Origin: Neptunicella sp048268085
GTDB taxonomy: Bacteria > Pseudomonadota > Gammaproteobacteria > Enterobacterales > Alteromonadaceae
Length of the DNA stretch: 64,000 bases
NCBI RefSeq assembly: GCF_048268085.1
Contig: NZ_JBLWWF010000004.1
Coordinates: 195,213 to 259,212 of the forward strand
Reading direction: 5' to 3'
Shown: positions 17,799 through 27,136 of the stretch, piece after piece
Numbering within the stretch: the first letter of the stretch is position 1
Layout of the letters: each line of letters opens with the position of its first letter
The notes under the pieces: model-generated
Told to the model about the DNA's origin: nothing
The model's database searches: none
Seen by the model: only the letters and a program-made list of their open reading frames with translations
Made by a program: the position numbers and the translations under genes

Positions 17799-19658
17799 AT
17801 GGCAACAGGAACAAGCTGGACTAAATCATTTTTTACAGGTATTTGGTCGCTTCTTAATTTTTTACGCCGAGCGTTTTTCAATATTATTTTCCTTATCATT
17901 GTTATCGCGTTAATCAGCGTTTTCATGTCCGGTGAAGAAAAAGTGCTGGTACCGGCTGAATCTGCATTGGTTCTCGACCTGCGAGGCGATATTGTCATTC
18001 AGAAAAGAGCCGTTGATCCTTTTCAGGAATTTGTCCAAGAAGCATTTGAACAACGTGAAGATAAACCGGAAGTTTTATTATCGGATGTGATATTCACCAT
18101 CAATAATGCCAAGGAAGATAAACGTATCAAAGCCTTGGTACTGGATTTACAAGGTATGGGTGGTGCCGGCTTAAATAAACTGGAACAAATTAGCGTTGCC
18201 ATTGATGATTTTAAACAAAGCGGTAAGCCGGTTTATGCCATCGGGGATCACTACACCCAAAATCAATATTATCTAGCCGCTCATGCCGACCATTTATATC
18301 TGAATCCAATGGGCTCATTATTATTTGAAGGCTATGGCCGCTATGGTCTTTATTTTAAAAGTGCCTTAGATAAACTCAAAGCAACCACACATATCTTCCG
18401 GGTGGGAACCTATAAGTCTTATGTTGAACCTTATATCCGCGATGATATGTCCGATGCGGCAAAAGAAGCCAATCAAGCATGGTTAAACTCCATGTGGGAT
18501 CAATATAAAACCAGTGTCGCCATGGCGCGTGGTGTCGCGGTAAATAATTTTGATGAAAAATTGGATGCTTTTAGCGAAAAATTTGAGCAGGCTAACGGCA
18601 ATTTTGCCCAGTATGCATTACAGAACAACTGGGTGGATGCCCTTAAAACCCGTCAAGATATTGTCTCGGAGCTTACAGATATAGTAGGTAGCAGCGACAG
18701 TAAACGGGGCTATTCAAATATTACCTTTAAAGATTATCTGGATGTTATCACCTCACCGTTCCCGCATAACGGGAATGGCAATAATGTTGCGATTGTAGTC
18801 GCTAAAGGTGAAATATTAGATGGTATGCAAAAACCCGGTACTATCGGTGGGGATAGCACCGCGCAATTGTTACGCAAAGCCAGACTGGACAATAGCGTTA
18901 AAGCAGTGGTGCTTTATGTCGACTCGCCTGGTGGTAGTGCCTTTGCTTCCGAAATTATTCGTCAGGAAATTGAGAATCTTAAAGCCGCTGGTAAACCTGT
19001 TGTCGCCCAAATGAGCAGTGTTGCGGCCTCGGGTGGTTATTGGATTTCCGCGAGTGCAGACCAAATTTGGGCGGCTCCTTCAACAATCACCGGCTCCATC
19101 GGTATTTTTGGCATGTTTATGACCTTTGAAAATACTCTGGATTATTTAGGTGTTCACACCGATGGCGTCGCGACCACAGAGTTTGCCGGATTATCTACCA
19201 CTCGTGCATTAGATCCCCGAGTTGGAGCCATTTTCCAGCGTAGTATTGAAAATGGTTATGATCAGTTTATTTCCATGGTGGCTAAAGAACGTAACATGAG
19301 CAAAGAACAAGTGGATAGTATTGCTCAGGGGCGTGTCTGGATTGGTAAAAAGGCTCAAGAAATTGGCCTGGTTGATCATTTGGGTTATCTATCTGACTCA
19401 ATCGCTGCTGCAGCTGAGTTGGCAGGATTGGAAAAGTATGACACCAAAGATATTCTGCCCGATATATCACCAAAGGAAAAATTCTGGCGTGAATTATTTG
19501 GTAAGGCGTCAACTATCATGGGGGGCGCTCATATCGCCTCAAATGATAACCCGCAGTTTATGACCATGATTAAGCAACTGTTTGGTGAATTTGATTCAAT
19601 GACTAAACTCAATGATCCAAAGGGTATTTATGCCTTCTGCATTGCCTGTGAGCTGTAG
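17799..19658 (+). CDS. sppA: Signal peptide peptidase SppA (67 kDa type)
   Basis: Inner-membrane serine protease that degrades cleaved signal peptides. The double-length form (619 residues) has an N-terminal membrane segment (about 25-45), the lysine of the Ser-Lys dyad in the first half (RVGTYKSYVEPY), and the serine in the second half (SSVAASGGYWIS). The ATG at 17799 is preceded by AGGTGG; the frame also opens at a GTG nine bases earlier. It is followed by ansA, as in E. coli. Confidence 0.95.
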   Translation: MATGTSWTKSFFTGIWSLLNFLRRAFFNIIFLIIVIALISVFMSGEEKVLVPAESALVLDLRGDIVIQKRAVDPFQEFVQEAFEQREDKPEVLLSDVIFTINNAKEDKRIKALVLDLQGMGGAGLNKLEQISVAIDDFKQSGKPVYAIGDHYTQNQYYLAAHADHLYLNPMGSLLFEGYGRYGLYFKSALDKLKATTHIFRVGTYKSYVEPYIRDDMSDAAKEANQAWLNSMWDQYKTSVAMARGVAVNNFDEKLDAFSEKFEQANGNFAQYALQNNWVDALKTRQDIVSELTDIVGSSDSKRGYSNITFKDYLDVITSPFPHNGNGNNVAIVVAKGEILDGMQKPGTIGGDSTAQLLRKARLDNSVKAVVLYVDSPGGSAFASEIIRQEIENLKAAGKPVVAQMSSVAASGGYWISASADQIWAAPSTITGSIGIFGMFMTFENTLDYLGVHTDGVATTEFAGLSTTRALDPRVGAIFQRSIENGYDQFISMVAKERNMSKEQVDSIAQGRVWIGKKAQEIGLVDHLGYLSDSIAAAAELAGLEKYDTKDILPDISPKEKFWRELFGKASTIMGGAHIASNDNPQFMTMIKQLFGEFDSMTKLNDPKGIYAFCIACEL

Positions 19659-19674
19659 TTAATTTCACCATTAG

Positions 19675-19700
19675 AAAAGCTCACCTAATGGTGAGCTTTT
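19675..19700 (+). terminator. Intrinsic terminator after sppA
   Basis: AAAAGCTCACC / GGTGAGCTTTT, an 11-bp stem with a TAAT loop, running into TTTTACTTTTT. It lies 17 bases past the sppA stop, so ansA probably has its own promoter or is read at reduced level. Confidence 0.88.
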
Positions 19701-19738
19701 TACTTTTTGCCCAACAATAATGTGACGGGAACCTGCCA

Positions 19739-20746
19739 ATGAAAAAACATATTTATATCGCATACACTGGCGGAACAATTGGAATGCATCCCTCCAGTAA
19801 AGGCTATGTTCCGGTAGCCGGTTTCTTAGCCAATACCCTTGCAACCATGCCGGAGTTCCATCGCTCTGAAATGCCTGAGTTTACGCTGCATGAATATCCT
19901 TGCCTGATCGACTCCTCCGATATGAGCCCGCTAGATTGGCAACAAATTGCCGACGATATTCAAGCGAATTATCAGCAATATGATGGATTTATCATCTTAC
20001 ATGGTACCGACACCATGGCGTATACGGCCTCTGCTCTGTCTTTTATGCTAGATGGATTGGGCAAACCGGTTATTGTTACCGGCTCACAAATCCCGCTGGC
20101 TGAATTGCGCTCGGATGGTCAGGTTAATCTGCTTAACTCACTTTACTTGGCAGCTAACTACCCCGTGCACGAAGTGTGTTTGTTTTTTAACAACAAATTA
20201 TTCAGAGGCAATCGCAGTAAAAAAATTCATGCCGATGGCTTTGGTGCGTTTGATTCACCCAATTTCCCCCCGCTGCTTGAAGCCGGTATAAATATTGAAG
20301 TGAACAGCGGTAGTATTAAACCTATAAATAATAATCCAATCACCGTCAGTCCTGTTACTTCACAACCCATTGGCGTGGTGACCTTGTACCCGGGGATCAG
20401 TTCCGATGTTTTGCGCAACGCCATTCAACAACCGGTTAATGCGTTGATTTTACTCAGTTACGGGGTGGGTAACGCACCGCAAAACGAAGCATTACTGGAC
20501 CAACTCCGTCAGGCTGATCAACAAGGTATTGTGGTGGTTAATTGTACCCAATGCTTAAAAGGTAAAGTCAATATGGCCGGCTACGCAAACGGCAATGCTT
20601 TACAACAAGTAGGAGTCATATCTGGAGGGGATATGACATTAGAAGCCTGCCTGACAAAATTACATGTGTTGTTATCTAAAAACTTAAGCGTAGAACAGAT
20701 CAAACAAGCCATAGCCCAAGATTTAAAAGGTGAGCGATCTCGTTAA
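19739..20746 (+). CDS. ansA: L-asparaginase, type I (cytoplasmic)
   Basis: Hydrolyses asparagine to aspartate and ammonia. It has 335 residues without a signal peptide, so it is the cytoplasmic low-affinity type. The two active-site threonines are in YTGGTIGM (near residue 12) and LHGTDTMAYTASAL (near 90). It sits directly after sppA. Confidence 0.95.
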   Translation: MKKHIYIAYTGGTIGMHPSSKGYVPVAGFLANTLATMPEFHRSEMPEFTLHEYPCLIDSSDMSPLDWQQIADDIQANYQQYDGFIILHGTDTMAYTASALSFMLDGLGKPVIVTGSQIPLAELRSDGQVNLLNSLYLAANYPVHEVCLFFNNKLFRGNRSKKIHADGFGAFDSPNFPPLLEAGINIEVNSGSIKPINNNPITVSPVTSQPIGVVTLYPGISSDVLRNAIQQPVNALILLSYGVGNAPQNEALLDQLRQADQQGIVVVNCTQCLKGKVNMAGYANGNALQQVGVISGGDMTLEACLTKLHVLLSKNLSVEQIKQAIAQDLKGERSR

Positions 20747-20808
20747 TACACAGCATGTCTTTAGCAACGCAGTTTTAGCCTAATGTAACTTATAGAGGCA
20801 ATACGCCA

Positions 20809-20837
20809 CTGACCTGCATACCGATTAAATATATAAT
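20809..20837 (+). promoter_or_regulatory. Sigma-70-like promoter of the Bcr/CflA gene
   Basis: CTGACC (20809-20814), a 17-base spacer, then a perfect TATAAT (20832-20837), 25 bases ahead of the ATG at 20862. This is a good match for a housekeeping promoter. Confidence 0.65.
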
Positions 20838-20861
20838 ACCGAATTTACAACCTGGGATAAT

Positions 20862-22088
20862 ATGACTACGCCAGCTTCGTCACCTAAGATTAACTGCAAA
20901 CCCGCATTAGCTTTACCCGAATTTGTTGCCTTAATGGCATTTATGACCTCTCTGGTCGCGTTAAGTATCGACGCCATGTTGCCTGCCTTAAATCAAATCG
21001 GTCAGGCATTAGGTACAGACGATCCTCATCAAACTCATTTGATTGTGTCATTATTCTTTTTTGGTATGGCAATTGGTCAGCTGTTTTACGGCCCTTTCTC
21101 AGACAGCAAAGGCCGCCGCGCTGCAGTGCTGTCTGGCATCATCATTTTTGCTATCGGTTCGGTTATCTGTTTATTTGCTACCAGCTTAACCATGTTATTG
21201 GTTGGGCGAGTCATTCAGGCTTTCGGTGTATCAGGTCCCAGAGTGGCAACATTGGCCCTGATCCGCGATCAATATCAAGGCGATGCGATGGCTCGGGTAA
21301 TGTCTTTTATCATGATGGTGTTCATTCTGGTGCCGATGATTGCCCCCATTATCGGCCAAACAGTGCTGGAGTTTTTTCACTGGCGACACATTTTCAGCCT
21401 GTTTCTGCTTATTGCTCTGGTGATTGGCGTGTGGTTTTTTAAACGCCAGCCGGAAACGCTGCCAATTCAACGACGTCAACCATTTAGCTGGAACCAACTG
21501 GCAATATCGAGCAAATTTATTCTGACCCATGTTCAGGTAATGAGTTACACCTTAGCGATGGGAATGATATTTGGGGCTTTTCTGGCCTATTTAAGTACCT
21601 CGCAAACGATTTTCCAGACCATTTATCATACCGGTCACTTGTTCCCTGCCTATTTTGCTCTGTTAGCTTTCTCGGTCGGCTTTGCGTCTTTCGCTAACGG
21701 GGTTTTAGTGATACGCCATGGCATGAAAAAGTTATCCGGGCTGGCACTAATCGGCCTACTCGTTGTTGCTGGCATCCTGCTTTATTTAACCTTGAGTCAG
21801 AACGGTATCCCTCCCCTATGGCAATTGGTATCCACCCTGTTTCCAATGTTTTTCTGTATCGGGATCCTGTTTGGCAATCTTAATTCACTTGCCATGCAGC
21901 CGTTGGGAGAAATGGCCGGACTGGGCGCGGCTATTATTGGTTCCTTAAGTAGCCTGATTTCGGTGCCTATCGCTATTTTAATCGGCGATTACGTCAGCCA
22001 CGACATTACCCCAATAGTGTTCGGCTTTATTGTATTTGGGAGTTTGTCACTGTTATTTGTCACTATTGCTAACCGTCAGGCTGATTAA
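20862..22088 (+). CDS. Bcr/CflA family drug-resistance MFS transporter
   Basis: Proton-driven efflux protein of the inner membrane. The 408 residues show about twelve hydrophobic segments, the MFS motif A between TM2 and TM3 (GPFSDSKGRRAAVLSG), and the early acidic position in ALSIDAMLPALNQIG typical of Bcr/CflA proteins. Substrates (bicyclomycin, chloramphenicol or others) cannot be told from sequence. It has its own promoter and stands alone. Confidence 0.9.
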   Translation: MTTPASSPKINCKPALALPEFVALMAFMTSLVALSIDAMLPALNQIGQALGTDDPHQTHLIVSLFFFGMAIGQLFYGPFSDSKGRRAAVLSGIIIFAIGSVICLFATSLTMLLVGRVIQAFGVSGPRVATLALIRDQYQGDAMARVMSFIMMVFILVPMIAPIIGQTVLEFFHWRHIFSLFLLIALVIGVWFFKRQPETLPIQRRQPFSWNQLAISSKFILTHVQVMSYTLAMGMIFGAFLAYLSTSQTIFQTIYHTGHLFPAYFALLAFSVGFASFANGVLVIRHGMKKLSGLALIGLLVVAGILLYLTLSQNGIPPLWQLVSTLFPMFFCIGILFGNLNSLAMQPLGEMAGLGAAIIGSLSSLISVPIAILIGDYVSHDITPIVFGFIVFGSLSLLFVTIANRQAD

Positions 22089-22156
22089 TAATCAATCAGC
22101 TGTTAGATAATTAGTCATTGTTTTGATGGGATTTGCTGGTGATAGATGGAGAACAT

Positions 22157-22180
22157 ATCGATCACAAATTAGTGATCGAT
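22157..22180. terminator. Hairpin between convergent Bcr and DUF192 genes
   Basis: ATCGATCAC / GTGATCGAT, a perfect 9-bp stem with a 6-base loop. It lacks a clear T tract on either strand, so terminator function is uncertain. Confidence 0.4.
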
Positions 22181-22195
22181 TGTCCGCTTTATAGA

Positions 22196-22627
22196 TTACT
22201 TATCGCTAAGATCAAACTCCACTTTGTCGCCAACCTTAATCTGGTGTTTGGCATACCAGCCTAATTCCATTTCCAGCGCACCGATGACTTCACCGGGGGA
22301 AGGATGGGTGGTTTCATCGAGTGCCTGCATCTGAATAATCGATACAATCACACCCTCCTCATTGATATATGCCAGATCCAGCGGGATAAGTGTATTCGCC
22401 ATCCAAAATGCGGTTTCTTGGGGACGACGATAGACAAATAACATGCCCGGCTCGGCGGTTTTCCTGTCCATCAGTCCTTTGGAGCGTTTCTTCGGTGTAT
22501 CGGCAAGCTCCACTGTTAATTGTAATTGGTTAATTTTAATATCGATGTACTGGGTGGCATCTTGCGCCACCGCAGCATGACACCATCCGCACAGCAACAA
22601 CAACGCAGCTAAAAATTTTACTTTCAC
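22196..22627 (-). CDS. DUF192 family exported protein
   Basis: A 143-residue protein with a signal peptide (about 1-21, ending AVAQ) and a DUF192 domain marked by KRSKGLMDRK, MLFVYRRPQETAFWMANTLIPLDLAYI and EVIGALEMELGWY. The family has no firmly established biochemical role. It starts 39 bases after the globin gene stop and may be the last gene of the operon that begins at 26889. Confidence 0.9.
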   Translation of the reverse strand: MKVKFLAALLLLCGWCHAAVAQDATQYIDIKINQLQLTVELADTPKKRSKGLMDRKTAEPGMLFVYRRPQETAFWMANTLIPLDLAYINEEGVIVSIIQMQALDETTHPSPGEVIGALEMELGWYAKHQIKVGDKVEFDLSDK

Positions 22628-22666
22628 ATCAACCTCTATTCAGTAGAACTGAAACACAATCCAGTA

Positions 22667-23095
22667 TTACAAATAAATCACGTCTGACCGCAACGGCGCC
22701 AATCTCGCTAATACTTCGTTCTGAGTCGTTAGCGGAATATGATTTTGTTCCATTGCCTTAACTAATAAGTCCACCACATGATTAAAATCCCGCTCATTCA
22801 CATTCATCCCGGTATGAATATCAACCATGCTATCGCCGGTATATTCGCAAGGTCCATCTGTAATCGCGCACAAATGAGAAATAAACCCTTCGCGAAAATG
22901 ACGGATATTGGCCTTCTCAAAATAATGAAAAATTTGTTCGTCCTGACCAATTTGCTGAATAAAACTCTCTACCAGCTTTTCAATGCCGGCTTGCTCGCCA
23001 AGCTGTTGATACAAGGTCTGTTGCGGTGTGCTTTGACAGCCAGTAAGCAAAGTGAAGCCAATCAATAAATGAACAAGGAATATAAATTTTTTCAT
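22667..23095 (-). CDS. Lipoprotein group I truncated hemoglobin
   Basis: A 142-residue protein with a lipoprotein signal (LLTGC lipobox, Cys20, then Gln, so outer-membrane sorting is expected). The rest is a 2-over-2 globin: LYQQLGEQAGIEKLVESF, then DGPCEYTGDSMVDIHTGM with the likely proximal haem-binding His in DIHTGM. Such globins bind O2, NO or CO; an envelope location is unusual for the superfamily. The ATG overlaps the DUF3034 gene stop (ATGA), so translation is coupled. Ligand and partner are inferred, not shown. Confidence 0.88.
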   Translation of the reverse strand: MKKFIFLVHLLIGFTLLTGCQSTPQQTLYQQLGEQAGIEKLVESFIQQIGQDEQIFHYFEKANIRHFREGFISHLCAITDGPCEYTGDSMVDIHTGMNVNERDFNHVVDLLVKAMEQNHIPLTTQNEVLARLAPLRSDVIYL

Positions 23096-23928
23096 AATGA
23101 ACCCGTGATTGAAAGATACCAGCCAGATTGATCTTTAGCCCCGGCAATTTCACCAAGTTGCAGCCACGCTGCCGTCACACTGACATGTTTATTCGGAAAC
23201 CAGGCGACGAACAGATCACCCCAATCATCTTCTTTTAAACCCAAATTGTTCGGCTTTTGACGATATTCCACACCCACCGCCCATTCTGGACTAAGAAAAA
23301 CCGCCGTAGAGCCTTCGAACTGAATACTACGGCCTTTATCAGCACTGCCAAAACCTAATAAACCGAGCTGATTGGCTTCGGTATACCGAGTAGTTAAATT
23401 CCAAAATAAGTTATACCCCGCCACTGCCCCCAAATGTAATTTACTGGCCGCCAGATAAAAATCATCTCCCGAGGTATCAGCAGCCCCAACTAATTTTGCT
23501 ACCGTGCCATCTTTCAGTGATTTATGTTGCCATCCAGCACTTATTTGTGGCCAAACTGAATAAACCAAATCACCGTATAAACGAACTTTAATACCGCTAA
23601 TATCTTGCTCAATTTGAGTGGATAATGCGGGGACATCAAATTTTTGCCGGGCATAAGACAATTCAACCCGATCATATAAATTCAACTGAGCGCCACATAC
23701 ATCCAATCGGTAATCCGATAAATTAGCTCGACTACAAAAGCCATTTACCGCGACTTCATCACGGGATGCATAACCGGCCAATTGTGCCCAAGGCACTAAT
23801 CCACCACCACCGGATCCTTCAGCTTGAGAAACACCGGGAGTGGCTAATAGTTTTCCATTACCAGCATAGCAATGTAAACAAAACAGGCTGAGTAGCCCTG
23901 CACTACATACTTTTTTGAGTAACATCAT
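23092..23928 (-). CDS. DUF3034 family predicted outer-membrane protein
   Basis: A 278-residue protein with a signal peptide ending CYAGNG, then GSGGGGLVPWAQLAGY and alternating polar/hydrophobic strands with aromatic residues, ending ISITGSL-like (LSITGSL), which looks like a small beta-barrel. This pattern matches DUF3034, a family of unknown function. It overlaps the GGDEF-EAL gene by 26 bases upstream and the globin gene by 4 bases downstream. A channel or surface role in the same system is inference. Confidence 0.85.
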   Translation of the reverse strand: MMLLKKVCSAGLLSLFCLHCYAGNGKLLATPGVSQAEGSGGGGLVPWAQLAGYASRDEVAVNGFCSRANLSDYRLDVCGAQLNLYDRVELSYARQKFDVPALSTQIEQDISGIKVRLYGDLVYSVWPQISAGWQHKSLKDGTVAKLVGAADTSGDDFYLAASKLHLGAVAGYNLFWNLTTRYTEANQLGLLGFGSADKGRSIQFEGSTAVFLSPEWAVGVEYRQKPNNLGLKEDDWGDLFVAWFPNKHVSVTAAWLQLGEIAGAKDQSGWYLSITGSL

Positions 23929-26233
23929 ATTGTTCCAACCATAAGGTTAAATCATTGGCGGCCAAAGGACGACTAATATGGTAACCCTGAATATGGTCAC
24001 AGCCCATATCGATCAATAAATCCAGTGAGGCTTGATTCTCTACTCCTTCAGCGACCATCGAAAAGCCTAAGTTATGCCCTAACATAATCGTTGAACGGAC
24101 AATAATTTGATCGCCTGGCGAATTGTCTAATTCAAGAATAAAACTCTTATCAATTTTTAATTCATCAAGCGGCAACTGCTTCAATTTAGATAATGACGAC
24201 TGCCCCACCCCATAATCATCCACCGAGATGGTAAAACCAGCCTGTTTTAGTGCCTTGATGGCAGCCAACGCCTTTCTCTCATCTTGCATCATATCCCTTT
24301 CTGTTAGCTCTATCGTAATGTATTTGGGGCTAACATCATGGGTAAAAATTGTTTTTTGCAAGTAGCCAAGAAATTTGTCGTCCGTCAAATCTTGGGCCGA
24401 AACATTAATCGAAGCTTTGATATATAAGTTTTGTTTTTGCCACGCTTTAACCTGCTTAACCACTTCATTGATCACCCAATGGGTTAACTCAATAATCAAT
24501 CCGGCCTGTTCAGCTAAGTCTATAAATAAATCCGGCGGAATAAATTTACCTTCACGATTGATCCAGCGGATCAAGGCTTCAACTTTTTCTACCTGTCCGG
24601 TTTGGGCGCTCATTTTAGGTTGATAGTGCATAAATAACTCACCATCATCAGCGCGCAAGGCTTGCTTCAAGTCCTCGACAATAGCGATACGCTCCAGATG
24701 CGCTTCATCTTCACCGGTCTGATAAAAACGCAATGCTTCGTTAGCAGTGGAAGCCGCATCAGAGGCAATAGTCGCGCGGCGTACCAGTGATTTAGAGTCT
24801 GAAGCATCGTCTGGATACATCGCCACCCCACAACTAAATTGCAGATTTAACGATAAATCTCTCACTTTATAGGGGTGATTAAGCTGACTGAGCAAATCAT
24901 TTACCTGTTGTACCGGCATCAAGTCTTTATCACGAGGCAATATAGTTAAAAATTCATCCCCGCCAATACGGCCATTATTCTCATTGCCATCAGGGGCATA
25001 ATTGACCAACCGTTTAGCCACCACCTGAATACAATCATCACCAATTTGTGGACCTAACTTATCGTTAATCTGTTTTAGACCTTTAATATCAATCACCAAA
25101 ATCAGAAATTCTTTACCCGACTTGAGGATCTCATCAATCTGAATGCCCATAATATGGCGATTGTACAAACCGGTTAAGCTGTCATGTTGGGACTGATAAG
25201 TAATCTGTTTCTCACGCTGCTGGATTTCATTCCCCATATCGGTGAAGGCATTAAACAATTGCTTAATTTCAGTGCTGTCACGAGTATTCTTTAACTCACT
25301 TAAATAGTCTCCTTGCGCAAAACGTCTGGCTGTCACCACTAAGCGGGATAAGGGCACGGTCAATCTTTTGGCTAAAAAACCACTTAAAATCAGGCACACC
25401 AGCATGGTGGCCGCGGCCAAAATTAAAAAGGTGAACAGTAAACGATCAAATTCTTCATAGGTTTGCGCCAAACTGGCACTGAGTAAAATGCTTACCGAAG
25501 AATCAGACAGGCCATTTAACGGAATAATACGATTAATATAGGCAAGCCGACTGCCGAACATCCAGTGCAAACGATGTTCAGCCACGTAACGACGAATATC
25601 GGTAGATAACTGCTCATTTATCGACGAACTCATCACCTTATTTTGATCTTGAATAAAAGTGACTTCTAGCCCGGTTAACTTTTTCAGATCGTTAGCAACC
25701 TGATCACTGATCCTAAAACCGATCAAGGTATAGGCAATCGCGCGCGGCGCTTTAACCGGCAGCAATATGACCTGGTACAGGGTGTCATCAAAAATAATAA
25801 ATCGGGCATGTAACGGACTGTTCAATAATTCCGTTACGACGGTTGACATATCTTGTGAGGGTTTAAAATTTGCAGAACTGGAAGAGATTAATTGACCAGC
25901 CAGGTTGGTCAGTATCATCAGATCGGCGCTAATACGTTGACCATGATTGTCCAGCACGCTGGCGATTGTTGCGGCGTCGTTGGTGGCTACTGCACGCTTA
26001 AAACCAAAATCTGCGGTTAATACCTGTGCGGCGGTAATCAGTAAGTTTTCCTTGGCGGCTAAGTACTGCTCATAGACATTTTTGGCGCTATCAATATCAC
26101 TTAAGATACGTTTTTCATTGTATTGACTAGTGGACCACCAAAAACCAGCCAAACTGGTTACTGAAGTGATTAACACCAAGATGGCGCAAAATAAAACGAT
26201 TTGGTTTTTGAGACTATTTTTCCACATTATCAA
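23903..26233 (-). CDS. Membrane GGDEF-EAL protein with periplasmic sensor and HAMP domain
   Basis: 776 residues: TM1 about 11-33, periplasmic sensor about 35-265, TM2 about 266-288, HAMP about 288-342, GGDEF about 345-505 and EAL about 515-770. The cyclase motif GGDEF (424-428) is intact, and I see no RxxD inhibitory site just before it. The EAL motif (552-554), NVS, TELTE-type Glu, ELKID lysine and EGVE are present, but DDFGTG reads DDYGVG. It may make or break c-di-GMP. It shares ATGA with the upstream cupredoxin gene, so the sensor probably reads a periplasmic signal linked to that protein. Confidence 0.92.
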   Translation of the reverse strand: MIMWKNSLKNQIVLFCAILVLITSVTSLAGFWWSTSQYNEKRILSDIDSAKNVYEQYLAAKENLLITAAQVLTADFGFKRAVATNDAATIASVLDNHGQRISADLMILTNLAGQLISSSSANFKPSQDMSTVVTELLNSPLHARFIIFDDTLYQVILLPVKAPRAIAYTLIGFRISDQVANDLKKLTGLEVTFIQDQNKVMSSSINEQLSTDIRRYVAEHRLHWMFGSRLAYINRIIPLNGLSDSSVSILLSASLAQTYEEFDRLLFTFLILAAATMLVCLILSGFLAKRLTVPLSRLVVTARRFAQGDYLSELKNTRDSTEIKQLFNAFTDMGNEIQQREKQITYQSQHDSLTGLYNRHIMGIQIDEILKSGKEFLILVIDIKGLKQINDKLGPQIGDDCIQVVAKRLVNYAPDGNENNGRIGGDEFLTILPRDKDLMPVQQVNDLLSQLNHPYKVRDLSLNLQFSCGVAMYPDDASDSKSLVRRATIASDAASTANEALRFYQTGEDEAHLERIAIVEDLKQALRADDGELFMHYQPKMSAQTGQVEKVEALIRWINREGKFIPPDLFIDLAEQAGLIIELTHWVINEVVKQVKAWQKQNLYIKASINVSAQDLTDDKFLGYLQKTIFTHDVSPKYITIELTERDMMQDERKALAAIKALKQAGFTISVDDYGVGQSSLSKLKQLPLDELKIDKSFILELDNSPGDQIIVRSTIMLGHNLGFSMVAEGVENQASLDLLIDMGCDHIQGYHISRPLAANDLTLWLEQYDVTQKSM

Positions 26234-26889
26234 TGCTTAAAATGTGCACCGAAGGTATCTCTAACTTCCGGCTTAGCGGTCGTCAGACTCATTTGATATT
26301 GACCATTAACTTTTTCAACTTGTTCCAGAGGTATAATTTTTCGTTGTTCCGCTCCCTGTGCATTCTGATTATGCCAAACACTCAATGAAATATTATTCTC
26401 CGTTGGCAAACTGATCTGAACATTGCCTTGTTCATCGGTCAATTGCGCATCGTCACTATTAGCAATATAGATGTAGCCCACCATGGAATCGTGGATGTTG
26501 CAGCCTAGTACCGCTACACCATGTTGATCAAATTTTATCGGATCTTTAGGTTTGCCTGCATATAGCTTTAATTCAAAAGGCTTGGCGGGAGAAAAGGAAT
26601 AGACATGATGACGTATATCGTCACTATTGGGGAAAAGCACCGATTGGCCTTTTTCAATCAGTAATACCGTGGGGGCGAACTGCTTATTCACCTGATCCAT
26701 TATCGCAATATCATTAAGGTGAGTTTTGGGCTGTTTGTCACCGTCAGGCAGAATGACCTCAACCACCGCATTTTGCAGCGGTTTATTATTTTGATCCTGT
26801 ACATGCACGGTTATTTGTTGGGCAGAAAATGCCTGACTGCTCAACCCAATAAAAGACAACAAGGTGATAAGAATTGGCGACTTTGTCAT
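26230..26889 (-). CDS. Exported cupredoxin-like protein
   Basis: A 219-residue protein with a signal peptide (about 1-23, AFSA end) and a cupredoxin-type domain. Candidate copper ligands are His94/His95 (DIRHHVYSF) and Cys130, His133, Met136 (LGCNIHDSM, the C-x2-H-x2-M spacing of amicyanin). Homologues are often labelled methylamine utilization protein, which is not supported by any mau gene here. A GAGGT precedes the ATG. It is the first gene of the run cupredoxin, GGDEF-EAL, DUF3034, globin. Confidence 0.83.
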   Translation of the reverse strand: MTKSPILITLLSFIGLSSQAFSAQQITVHVQDQNNKPLQNAVVEVILPDGDKQPKTHLNDIAIMDQVNKQFAPTVLLIEKGQSVLFPNSDDIRHHVYSFSPAKPFELKLYAGKPKDPIKFDQHGVAVLGCNIHDSMVGYIYIANSDDAQLTDEQGNVQISLPTENNISLSVWHNQNAQGAEQRKIIPLEQVEKVNGQYQMSLTTAKPEVRDTFGAHFKH

Positions 26890-26905
26890 TTGTTACCTCA
26901 ATAAT

Positions 26906-26934
26906 ATGATTAACCATCAGCGATCATTAATCAT
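26906..26934. promoter_or_regulatory. Inverted repeat upstream of the cupredoxin operon
   Basis: ATGATTAA (26906-26913) and TTAATCAT (26927-26934) form a perfect 8-bp inverted repeat with a 13-base spacer, 17 bases ahead of the cupredoxin start codon. It may be an operator or mRNA hairpin. It does not match FNR (TTGAT-N4-ATCAA) or NsrR patterns I know. The rest of the 247-base gap 26890-27136 shows no ORF and no convincing promoter. Confidence 0.4.
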
Positions 26935-27136
26935 CGATTATTTACCAATGAATTGTCTTTTCACACAGTGCTTGGATCACTCATGGCTGTCCAACAATTT
27001 CTATCGAAATTAACAATTCTTAATTGGAAACGTCTGCAAATTGCAACACTCAATCAGACAATAGTTATAAGCTATCGGTTTTATGCCTTAATTAACAGCC
27101 ATTTTTTCTCCATCTGCGATTTCCGTTAAAACAAAA

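Noticed and set aside
26230..26889. Methylamine utilization gene
   Set aside because: No other mau gene is present. The name is an inherited label; only the cupredoxin features are supported.
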